Source: Nelumbo lutea (taxonomy: Eukaryota > Streptophyta > Magnoliopsida > Proteales > Nelumbonaceae). From it: a stretch of DNA of 64,000 bases. The notes beneath the pieces were generated by a model. The model had not been told where the DNA came from and did no database searches. It worked only from the letters and a program-made list of their open reading frames with translations. The stretch spans positions 142,929,017 through 142,993,016 of the forward strand of contig JAKGHH010000001.1 of assembly GCA_022828595.1 (NCBI GenBank), given 5' to 3'. This document shows positions 30,759-46,689 of the stretch, piece after piece (position 1 is the stretch's first letter; the number at the start of each line of letters is the position of its first letter). Both the position numbers and the translations under genes were made by a program.

Positions 30759-32700
30759 TGAAAGAATGGTAGGATCCATCTAATGGACACCATGAAGGGT
30801 GCGGAAAGGGTGGGCGAATTTCAAAAATTTTCCTACCTTCTTCCAATTGGGAATCATATTCCCTAAATTTAGAATACAATATTCAAGGATTCTACTTGAA
30901 CCATAATCAAATCAAATCTGAACCAAAAGGAAACAGGAAGGATTATACCTGATCCGGAGAAACAATATCTCCCAAAGTTGGTGTTCATGCCTGAAGAAGA
31001 AACCAAGATCCGCTCCTGCTGAAGATGACACAGTTGTGGATGGAACGGAAATAGCAGGGTGCATCCTACACATTGGATCCTTCGCAAGAATCCTCTGGAA
31101 TCTTTGAACACCGAATCCTTTTGGTCTTTCTTGCAAGACTGTTGTCAAGAACTGATTTCTTGACTTCCTATTGCTGCAAAGATCCAATCTTGCAATAGGG
31201 AATGGCGGCTACTGGAGGAGAAATCCAGGGACGAAGAGGGCTGAACTGTGTATCTTCTCTCTGGAGTATGAATGAGATCTAATATCAATTCGCAAGGAGT
31301 TTTCTTTTTCACAAACCCTGGTTCGAATTCTGATGTGTTTCTATCTTTTCTCCTCCTTTCTTCTTGATTAAGAAAACCTCCTAATTAGGAGTTATCCCAA
31401 TCCAAATCAATATTTGGATAGGGGGTTATCTTAATCATATCTACGGATTAAGTTAGTTTACTCCTGATCTTATTAGGAGGTTACCAGATTCAAATCTGAT
31501 TTGAATTTGGTCTCCTAGAGTGGATAAGGTTAAAGGCCCAATTCTTTTACTAACATTAATCTCAGATTCGCCCCATAGATGGGTGATCATATCAGCCCAG
31601 CTCATAATGGGCTTTTGGCCCATTAAGTGTTCAGTGTTTAACTAGTTTCCAATCTGCTGCCTAGTTGGGCTTCTTTGTATGGCATGGGACCCAAGCATTG
31701 ATCTACACACCCACATGGGTTCGGCCCAGCCTTTAATACAAGGCCCAGCCGAATTCACTGAAAGACTCAGTAAACCCCTGAGCCCATCATATGGACCCTA
31801 TGGGCCCAACACTTACATTAAGTGGTCCCTAGGCCAAGCCATCTTATAAAAACCCAGGGACTGTGGGCAGGTGCAAGATTAGCCCATCAGGTACTACCCT
31901 AAATGGTCTTACACTTAACCTCTCAGCCCTTAATGATCAAGCACTGCCCGACAAGAGAGGACCTCTCCCTCGGCTGTAAGGAACAGTGTCGCACTCTCCA
32001 CTCACATGGATCCCGGGAATTAAAACTATTTGCAAACAATTCGAAACCGTACATATATATATATAAATATATTAATTTTGCAAAACAAAATTCCAACGAT
32101 TGAAATCAACTGCCGACAGTTTGGTTTCCATCAGGGAGAGTGCATTCCCGATCATTACCCTTTGTCCGACAAAGGGGCTGATCCTGTCACTATGATCACC
32201 CACTCAGATGAATTCTCAGACTGTCCCAACATACCCAGGTTTTGATTCCCATCTAAGGATCTCACTAATTGGCATATCAAAGACAGCCCGATCCGACACC
32301 TAGTGAGATGTCATAATCGAGTCTAGGGGTCAGGTGTAACTTTACAATTTTTCCCATCTGTCTCCATGGTCCAGGGCAATACTGGAAATCTGGTCCAATT
32401 CAAGGATTCAAGTAATCCCATACTGCATGTGCCTCGGGTCTTACCCTGGTGACTGAGACAGGCCATCCCAACACTTGGTGGCACACCAGTATCAGCCTTG
32501 GTAGGATAAATCCCCCCAGACTTATCCAACGGCTATGAATATTTAAAATTAACATGAGCCTCTATAAGTGTCCTGTTTTAGGGTCTTACACAGAATTAAA
32601 CCAAACAACATGAATCAAACATGCACTTTATTTATTTCCACTAAATAACAAAAGTACATCAAATCGGATTGAAGCTAAGGGCATACAAAACTGTCTAACA
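30759..32700 (-). repeat. 5' LTR of the Copia element
   Basis: Partner of 23208-25148. It ends CTGTCTAACA at 32700, followed directly by the TAGTT target duplication. Confidence 0.92.
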
Positions 32701-32705
32701 TAGTT

Positions 32706-33214
32706 AAGTTTAAACCAAAGGATTTTATTTCAAAAAAAGAAAAGTATAATATACGCCGTGTATGTTCAAAGAGTCAGTATCTACCAATGAAAATGGAAGT
32801 ACAAGAGAACCTGCAATAAAGTAGGCAGGCTTGGCATTTAACCGAGATCAGCCCAGTCTTGATTTCTTGCTCGGTGATGGTCTTAGCCCAGTTAAGGTAT
32901 GACTGTATTTGTGTTCCTGAATTACTGGGCTGGGCATGGCTATATTAATCCTTAGGATGGATTGGCCCAATTTTCCTTCAGTCAGTTCAGTTTGGGTTCA
33001 CCCAAGAGGCAGGAGGCAGCCCACATGCAGCTTACTAATGGTATTGGTTGGTGAGATTACACTACAGACTACAGTAGTCCGCCGGTCCTCTGTTGCAGGA
33101 CACTTGCATAGGATATTGCTTTCATCAGTTTCAATTAATCTCTATCTTATTGGAAAGGAATTTGAATATATAGCAATATGGGTTACATTGTATGAGAGGC
33201 CAGAGCAGCAGCAA
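32706..33214. other. 3' flank of gene 3
   Basis: This is the short spacer between the Copia element and the stop codon of gene 3. It probably contains the 3' untranslated region. No other feature is seen. Confidence 0.5.
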
Positions 33215-39323
<6,109 letters not shown>

Positions 39324-39370
39324 GTTTTCCTCTTCTCTCAGTCAGTGGCCTTCTTTGGACGAACGTCTTT

Positions 39371-39380
39371 CCTTTTATAT
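39371..39380 (-). promoter_or_regulatory. Probable TATA box of gene 3
   Basis: ATATAAAAGG on the minus strand, about 48-57 nt upstream of the ATG at 39323. This predicts a 5' leader of about 20-30 nt, which agrees with the annotated start. Confidence 0.6.
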
Positions 39381-40067
39381 TTCTTCATGTTCAAGGACAT
39401 TTGATCTTTTGTGACTGGACTGGCAGGGTGGAATGCTGGCATCAGGGTCTTCTCTGTTTTTTACGAATGGATTTGACGAGAAGGGCATGGAGCGGGCTTG
39501 GTAGTTATTAAATAGTAATAGAACTGACGAAGTTATAAAAAACATGGGCCCAGGCCCACTACATTATCTGAGTTTTTATTTTTTTTTATTTTTTATTCAC
39601 TTTATAGTTTAAGCATATCATTGTTTTTTGTTTTTGTTTTTGGAAAGCAAACCCTTTCATATGTTGGGGAGCTAGTTTTCAAGCGTAAATAAGGGAAGAT
39701 GGGGTACTACAGGGATATCTAGTTTCCAAACGGGATGGTGTATTAATCACCAAAGAAGAAAAACACACACAAAAAAAAAAAAAGGAATTGGGATATGGTG
39801 GGATTGGCTTATCAAAAGGTTAGGTGTGATTTCCTTCCTCTTTAGCTTAATGGACCTTGGAATTCATTTATGACTAAGCCGGGCTTATTAGTTTAATAAG
39901 CGTCATACTTGACCCAAAATGGCTGTTAAAGAAAGTCCAGCAGGCTTCATAAGTGCAACTTGAAAATATTCTATTTTATTGGACTAAACGATTGAGGTCG
40001 GTAAAATCCCCATACCAAATCTTCACTTCTTAATAAATTTAGAAACATTGAAGTACTAACTAGTACT
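39381..40067. other. Promoter-side spacer of gene 3
   Basis: AT-rich, with T-runs near 39575-39600 and an A-run at about 39770-39782. No gene is seen. Confidence 0.5.
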
Positions 40068-40861
40068 GGGGCTGCAAATCGGGTCGGGTTAGGTTGGATT
40101 AAGGCCAATCCTAGTTTAATATTAAGTTCTAAACCCCTAATCTTAATCCAGTTCAACCTATTTAACCCTAACTCTAACCTTAACTAAATTTCTTCAACCC
40201 TAACTCAATCCAATTCAACTCGAAGTCAACTTCGGGTGGGGCTCAACCCAACCTTGTTTCCATTCCTTAAAATCTCATAGAACTTCTTAATTCCAGATCT
40301 TAGCTCAACTTTTACTACATATATTAATCCTATGTTTTATTAGTATTTGTTTGTTAATATTTTTATTTGTTTTTTAAGTACAAAACTAAAAAAGAAAACA
40401 AGTGTTTGAAATGATTATAGTTTATTATGAGTTATAGCTTATAATAGATCTTTTATGGGCCATAAGCTACGGATGGCAAACAACAAAGAGGAAATAAAGA
40501 ATAAAATATTAAAAAAACATAAAAAAAAATATTATTAAGGTTTTGGTATTTCTAATTAGAATTTAAGTGAAGTGATTATCTTAAAAGAAATAAATGATAA
40601 TATGTAGTAGGGGCTATACAACTATCATGCATATAAACAAATCAATGTATGATATCATATATATAACATATGTACTATAGAGTTGGGTTCGGGTTGGGTT
40701 GGGTTGCCCGAGGGGTCAACCCTAACCCAACCCGAAGTAAAGCCGGGTTCATAAATTTCAACCCTAACCCTAACCTGAGCATCAACCCTACCCAACCCAA
40801 CTCGATTTTTTTTAGGTTGGGCTAGGGTTGGGTTCGAGCACCTGGCCCAAGTTGCATCCTT
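40068..40861. mobile_element. Non-autonomous TIR element (about 794 bp)
   Basis: The left end GGGGCTGCAAATCGGG and the reversed right end AGGATGCAACTTGGG are imperfect inverted repeats. Both subterminal regions are rich in AACCCAACCC/GGGTTGGGTT. The interior is AT-rich with no ORF. This fits a hAT-like or other MITE; no clean target duplication was found. Confidence 0.5.
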
Positions 40862-40931
40862 GATGAGTACACACAATCTACACGTTTTTTTTCTTCCTAA
40901 TTACCAAACAACTCATTAAAATTAAATTCAT

Positions 40932-40932
40932 C

Positions 40933-40969
<37 letters not shown>
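40932..40969. repeat. (TA)n microsatellite
   Basis: An almost pure TA run with one CA interruption. It forms the proposed 5' end of the Helitron-like copy A. Confidence 0.85.
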
Positions 40970-41335
40970 GCAAGACAGTACATGTCACCATGCCTTTCCT
41001 TTCTCCAAACCCCTTTCTTAATTTCCTTTTTTTTTAATATTTTTAATGACTTAACTATTTCTAACAATCATAAAGAAAGAGGGATTTGATTTTCTAATGT
41101 TTAGCCAAGTCGCACCACTTTCTCCTAAATTGTCTCTAATTCCTATTTATCTCCTAAATTATCTCTAACTCCTATTTATCTCTTAAATTATCTCTAATTT
41201 AGTAGAGAGGTTCCCTTAAACTATCTCTAATTCCTATTTATCCTCTCCTCCATTTTTTATCTACATCTATCTAAAGAAAATGTCAGTTAAAAAATATCAG
41301 AATTATTTAAATATTATAAGGAAATTATATACTAA

Positions 41336-41657
41336 GGGCCTGTTCGTTTTCTCTGAAGTTTGACATCTGAAAGTATAATAATTACACTAAGAGGTATATT
41401 GGTATTGGTGAACTTTTCTTTCTTGTGAACTCTGAATGCAAAAGAGTGTTGTTCTGAATTTTGAAAACTATCAAATATCCATTTTGACCCCATATATGAG
41501 AGTTTTTGTTTGCTTTTTGAGGGTATCATTGCAAAACAAAAAGTTGTATGATTGCACTTTAAGAGATAAGAGATAAGAGGGAATGAACAACCAATTTTCT
41601 TTTAAAGTTAAGAGATTCCTCTTAAGAGATAAGAGTTAAGAGGAAACGAACATGCCC
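41336..41657. mobile_element. Tourist-like MITE in copy A (322 bp)
   Basis: The left end GGGCCTGTTCGTTTTCTCT and the reversed right end GGGCATGTTCGTTTCCTCT form TIRs with few mismatches. TAA flanks both sides (41333-41335 and 41658-41660), the usual PIF/Harbinger target duplication. Copy B lacks this segment, which gives an empty site. Confidence 0.8.
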
Positions 41658-42535
41658 TAACTTTAAAAAATTTATTTAAAACACAAAAGTTAATTATAAT
41701 AGATTTAATAATATTCATATTATTAATAATTCTATATTTTTACAAAGTTCATCATGAAAATATGTAGTAACAATATAAATTATAATTTTACAAATTAATC
41801 AATTAAAATGTTATTCAGATAATAAAAATAAAACATTAAAAAAAATCAAACATTATTTAAATATTTCAATAACTAAATATCTTAAATAACAAAATATTAA
41901 AAATAGCTAAATAATTATATAACAAAATATTTAAAACTACGTAAAAATATTAAAATAAATAAAATTCAAATAATGAAAAATTTTAAATATTTTACCTATT
42001 ATTTAAATAGTTAAATAAGAAAATAATTAACGTGGCTACATTTTAAATAATTAAAATAACAAAATTATGTAATAAATCTAAAAAGAAAATCTTAAAAGTA
42101 GAAAAATACTTATAACAGATTTCATAATATTCGTATCAATAATAATTTAATATTTAACAAAATTAATGACGAATTATGTAATAATAGTAATAATTATAAT
42201 TTTATAGATTATTAAATTCAATAAATAATTAATATTTTAAAATTTTAAATAAAAATATTATTTACAAAACTAAATAATATTGTAAATAAATAATTTCACT
42301 TATATCAATTAATAATTATAGAAAATAACTTTCAAAAAAAATATTTATTAGTAATAATTTTACAATAATAGTGTATATTCATTATATATTTATATATATA
42401 CTAAAAGTTAATATTTATTTTATTTTTAGTAATTATTTATTGTGTTTTTTGATAAATATGTTTTCAATAATTATTTATAAATCTACAATTGTTTTATTAT
42501 TTAACATTAAATTGTCAATTATTATTGGAGATTAA

Positions 42536-42662
42536 GGCTGCATTTTACATTCCTTATTTTAAGGACTTATCTCCTTTTAAAAGAAAAATTCCCTTATGAA
42601 CACCGATTTTTTAAGAGAAAAATGGAGATAGGTCCTTAAAATAAGGAATGCCAAATGCATCC
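42536..42662. mobile_element. Snap-back MITE in copy A (127 bp)
   Basis: Arms of about 43 bp (GGCTGCATTTTACATTCC.. and, reversed, GGATGCATTTGGCATTCC..) pair almost completely through CTTATTTTAAGGAC. The loop is about 40 bp. Flanks are TAA on the left and TAG on the right. Copy B runs through this point without the insert. Confidence 0.8.
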
Positions 42663-43525
42663 TAGAAAACTATTATTTAACTTTTAAAATTTAATTTATT
42701 GTATTTTTTATAAATTTATTTTTAGTAATAATGTATTTTTATAATTTATTGATTAATATTTATTATAGATTAAACTATTATTTGAGATTACACTATTTAT
42801 TGACTCATTTAATATATTTTAGTATTTATTGTGTTTTTGAAATTATTTTATTTTTATTAAATATATATCTATTGTATTTTTGCTATAAATTTTCAATAAT
42901 TATTAGAGATTAAACTATTGTTATTTATTAGATATTAGACTATTAATTTAGTTGTAATTAGGAGTGTTTAATGATCAATTTGGTTTGATTGTAGACTGTT
43001 TCGCCAACCAAATTGACCTGGTCAGGTCAGGAGTTTGTCACCCGAAACTGACTTACCATTAGTGAAAACTGAAAACCCGCTAACTTGGGTTGTATCGATT
43101 TGGTTTGTTTTTTCAAAAGATTTAAACTTAAAATTTAAATTTAAATTTAAATTTAATTTATAATGGTATTATTAAAAAATAAATTTATGATATATAATAT
43201 TTTAGACTAAAAAATATGAGAAATTTTCCACTTCTTGCATTAAAAAATATATTTAAAAATATAAAATATTAATATATATCTATGGTCGAGTCGGTTCAGT
43301 TTTGGTTGATTTACAAATGGCCAAACCAAAGTTGACCTAACTTGGTCGGGTTGAAAAAATGTTGAATCAAAACCGATCAGAAATACTAGAAAATTGACTA
43401 ACTTGGGTCAAGTTTGATCAAATTATTTATTAAAAATTAAAATATAAAACAATTGTATACTCTTATATATTTCTATTGTTTAGCTTTTGCTTAAAAAGCC
43501 TTTGTATCGCACGGGTCCCCGGTTG

Positions 43526-44300
43526 TATATACTAAAGTAGAACTTGCCATGTCAATAATCCTCTCCTTGCTCCGTTACCCAAACCAAACAATTCTAGAGG
43601 GGGTGCAAGATTCCCTCTCGAAGCTCATGGAGTTGCATGGAGTTGCCATAAGACATGGCAATCTCCCCTGTTTTGTTCCATTAATTTAGGAAGAAAGCCC
43701 ACTAAGTTACAAGCACTCCTACTTTCCTAAGCTATCCATAATTCCATATCCACTCTTGATGCTTCCCATGTTCTTTCTCTTCCAAGTGAAACACCGGCCT
43801 CTTCTCTTTCTTCAGTTCAGTAGAGAGGACCCATATTAAAGGTAAGGCGAGAATTTTCTTTGTTTTTCTCCTTCTATGCAACGAAACAGGGGCTTCACCC
43901 TGTTTTTCTAACTTATCGTATTCTCATATTATAGTTCAATCCATAAACAGATTTGAAGGTAGACTAGTGGCTGTACAAAGTCCATCCAATTGTTCTCTGA
44001 AATATTGCCACAGGTAAGCAAATTTTATTTCGCAAAAACAGGGGGCATCGGCTTTCTCCTTATAAGCAGCAAAACAGGGGCAGAGCCCCTCTGTATTGCT
44101 AACGTATTATTTTCTTATCTTGCTGTTCAACAGTCCGATTAATTTGAACTGCCAGCATACCTCCACCCTATTGTTCATTGAGCGATTTCAGAGTACTACA
44201 CTTGGAAATCACAACTAGAATGCTTCTACCGATTGGAAATCACTGGAAATCACTGGGAAATGGAAATCATCAACAGGTCCATGCATCGCATTCTGTTAGA
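43526..44300. other. Unassigned stretch with two related hairpin-bearing segments
   Basis: Segments at about 43870-43930 and 44055-44120 share CTCCTT.TA.GCA.C.AAACAGGGGC and a downstream CTAAC.TAT..T. Each forms a short hairpin (ACAGGG/CCCTGT in the first; GGGGC/GCCCC in the second). Both are preceded by GGTAAG and followed by intron-like TATAG or CAACAG ends, as though two introns had been duplicated. There is no protein-coding support. Confidence 0.4.
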
Positions 44301-44307
44301 CCAGGTT

Positions 44308-44347
44308 CATCTACTGTGATCGCCCATTTGAGCGAACACTGTAGATG
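44308..44347. repeat. Strong hairpin 1
   Basis: The arms CATCTACTGTGATCGC (44308-44323) and GCGAACACTGTAGATG (44332-44347) pair at 14 of 16 positions, with T/T and A/A mismatches and an 8-nt loop. Confidence 0.85.
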
Positions 44348-44371
44348 TAATGCGGGTAACACTGATGATTA

Positions 44372-44417
44372 AAATGGATCGGAACTTTGCTATGTCCATC
44401 TCATTTCCGATCCATTT
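44372..44417. repeat. Strong hairpin 2
   Basis: The arms AAATGGATCGGAA (44372-44384) and TTCCGATCCATTT (44405-44417) are a perfect 13-bp inverted repeat with a 20-nt loop, 24 bp after hairpin 1. Confidence 0.88.
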
Positions 44418-45125
44418 ATGTTATTTACTATTTATAGTATTTGTTTTGTTTTAAAAATTTGTTTAAATTAAAAATTATTTTACCATAATTACAATAAACT
44501 ATTTTGTTGAAAAATTGTTTAAATAAAATGTTCATTAACCGTAACTATAGTAGACTATTTATTTATTGAAAATAATTACATTACATTTATTGAGAATAAC
44601 TATTTTCAGAAAACTGTGGCATCTCTTTTGTAATGTGCGGACCACTCGGAATTTGAAAATGAGACATTTCTTTACATCGGGTGAAGATAGACGACCACAT
44701 CTGGGTTAACGGGTCGGGTCATGTCACCTACAAGAAATGTTTCATTAATATCATGCTGCATTGGTTATGTTGTGATAGCCATTAAATCACATTGATTTTT
44801 TTAAACCTATTAAATTATTAAAGGGTAAATTTTTTAAATTACCGTTATGGTTATGCTAAGGTGCTGCTAGTAGTGTGTTTATCTTGTAGATGGATCATTT
44901 TGGTTCATGCAACAAGATGAAATCATCAGTTGGTTTGTTGTGGACTGGATCGGCTCACACTATCTCGTGGATCAGTCCTGTCCACACTCCAATTTCTTGT
45001 CAATGGCATTTTTTCATGGATGGGGTTAATCCACGCTTTACCTTTGTTATTATGTTTCACGTGTACTGTCCAAACCCTGCATTCTTTATTGTTGAAGGTC
45101 TTCTCTACGGAAGTATTCCACCACT
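44418..45125. other. Spacer, no gene
   Basis: AT-rich to about 44900, then a block with GTGGACTGGATC...GTCCACAC words near 44937-44990 that is related to the palindrome at 55692-55714. Confidence 0.45.
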
Positions 45126-45460
45126 AGAAGCTGTTGTGCTCCGCCGAATGTTTCTACCAAAGCTCTCCTCTGTCCAAGATCTTCACTGCTCCAACGAAGG
45201 TCTCCTTTGCTGTGCTCATCGAAGCTCTCCTCCGTCCAAGCTCTTCTTCTTTCCACCGAAGGTCTCCTCTACTGTGCTCCACGCTCTCCTCCTCCTCTGC
45301 TGTGCTCCACTCTCTCCTCCGTCTAACCTCTTCATCGCTCCACCGAAGGTCTCCTCTACTGTACTCCACGCTCTCCTCCGTTCAACCTTTTCACCGCTCC
45401 ACTGAAGGTCTCCTCTGCTATGCTCCACTGAAGCCGTCCAAGCTCTTCATCGCTCCGCTG
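45126..45460 (+). repeat. Pyrimidine-rich minisatellite, about 60-bp unit
   Basis: About five to six degenerate units built on CTCTCCTCCGTCCAAGCTCT, CATCGCTCCACCGAAGGTCT and CCTCTGCTGTGCTCCACG. Strong strand asymmetry (almost no G outside fixed positions). The open frames over it are a result of the low-complexity composition, not genes. Confidence 0.8.
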
Positions 45461-46203
45461 GTATGTGAACTTAAAAAGAGATTTGTTAGAACTACCACTG
45501 ATTTAGCTTGGTCTGTAATGCAAATCCTTGATGGGTATTCTATTTGCAGTGAACTTAAAAAGAGATTTGTTAGATAGCTAGATGTTCATCGTAATGTCAA
45601 AGACTATTTTCTCTTTCTGTTCTTTTGCCTTAAAGAAAAATTATAAGGATCTCTATTCTTTTGGCTTTAGAAGTATATATTTTTTTTTATGAATGTTGAT
45701 GATAATTGCGTTGATCTATGATCAAAAAATTTTGTTTTCGAAACCAAAGCCATACATATTGCCTAACACCCTCTCCCCTTTAGTCATTCGGCTTTCTTTG
45801 CTAAATAATTCAACATAGTGAACCCACTCCATGTGTGTGTCTGTGGAGATCTTACTTAGAAATTGAAACATATACTAGAATTATTGTCTTCTAAAAATAT
45901 TTCCAAGTTTTGTTCAAGTACACTTGGGTCGAGTTGATCTATGATTGATGGACTCCTGTACAATATCAAAGGGAGCTTTGTTAGGCCCAATTCAATCCGA
46001 GATATATGGCTACATGCATACAAGAGGCCCAGGGGGTCCAAAATAAAATAAAGTGGGAACCTCTTTAAAGAAGTGTCTCAAAGGTGTATTTTTATTCTTT
46101 CTTGGGCAGTATTAATTAAGCTTATATTAATAATTGATGTATCTTTTAATTTGTCAATAGTATAAGATGTACACCTTTAAGCCATCTCTGTAGTTGTTCA
46201 TGC
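45461..46203. other. Spacer left of the HKT remnant
   Basis: It has a direct repeat of GTGAACTTAAAAAGAGATTTGTTAGA at about 45466-45491 and 45549-45574. No gene is seen. Confidence 0.5.
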
Positions 46204-46268
46204 ATGAAGCTAGCTTGTTTTAGTAGATCCATTTGGGGTCTAATGATCTTGTTGTTTACATTCCTATT
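46204..46268 (+). pseudogene. HKT1: HKT-type cation transporter remnant, N-terminal part
   Basis: Short in-frame stretch beginning ATG at 46204 and reading a hydrophobic first membrane helix (RSIWGLMILLFTFL) into the Gypsy insertion. If the CTATT duplication is counted once, the frame continues without a shift at 51546 (FFWANPFHILVCYF). HKT proteins of this kind transport Na+ or K+ across the plasma membrane. This assignment rests mainly on the part right of the insertion. Confidence 0.6.
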
Positions 46269-46638
46269 TGATGGAGGGCCAGCATGGGACCCATCGAACC
46301 AACCGGCGCCAGCTCATGATTAGAAAGATAGACTCCTTATGCCAACCGACCTCGGATGATAGTGGACATCGGACGGTGGGCATTTAAGGCATTGACATCG
46401 GATGACAAGTCACGTTTTCTAATTGTTTTACTTAATTATTTTACTCTATGAGTCTACCAATGTCTATTATAAATACTCCTATTTATGAGCTTTAATAACA
46501 CACACAATTTCTTTATTCACTTCTCTCTCTACTAAGGCTCTACGCCTAGTTCTTTACGTGAGGCTTTCAAGTCTGAAGCCGAACTCGATCGCCTGGGTGC
46601 TTGTAGAGTAGCTCGGTCGAGTGCGTCACACTGCATCA
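46269..46638 (+). repeat. 5' LTR of the Gypsy element
   Basis: 370 bp, with a TATAAATA promoter word at about 46470-46477 in the same place as in the 3' LTR (TTATAAATACTC). Confidence 0.93.
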
Positions 46639-46689
46639 GGTGGTATCAAAGCTGGAGCTCGCCCAGTCAGATGGCCAACCAAGACGGTA

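Larger units (their letters stand above)
23208..32700 (-). mobile_element. Full-length Ty1/Copia LTR retrotransposon
   Basis: The element is 9493 bp, flanked by TAGTT at 23203-23207 and 32701-32705. The LTRs (23208-25148 and 30759-32700, about 1.94 kb) are strongly similar along their length. On the minus strand the order is 5' LTR, primer site, long leader (about 1.8 kb), gag, protease, integrase, reverse transcriptase, RNase H, 3' LTR. That order (integrase before reverse transcriptase) defines Copia. The coding part carries stops and frameshifts, so it is not autonomous. It separates genes 2 and 3. Confidence 0.95.
40931..43525 (+). mobile_element. Helitron-like AT-rich repeat, copy A
   Basis: It begins A|TC followed by a TA run and TAGCAAGACAG, and ends GCACGGGTCCCCGGTTG|T, where copy B reads GCACGAGTCCCCGCTAG|T. 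The A|TC...CTAG|T ends with an imperfect hairpin just upstream resemble plant non-autonomous Helitrons. The interior aligns with 56690-59263 over about 2 kb, including the CTAATTTAGTAGAGA block and the AAAAGATTTAAACTTAAAA block near the right end. No Rep/helicase is coded. Copy A carries two extra MITEs absent from copy B. Confidence 0.55.

Noticed and set aside
40736..40800. Telomere-like CCCTAACCCTAACC string
   Set aside because: Only two or three imperfect units, within an AACCCAACCC-rich subterminal region of a TIR element; composition explains it.
44890..45577. Overlapping open frames of 171 and 147 codons
   Set aside because: They lie over the pyrimidine-rich minisatellite, are open in several frames, and resemble no protein.
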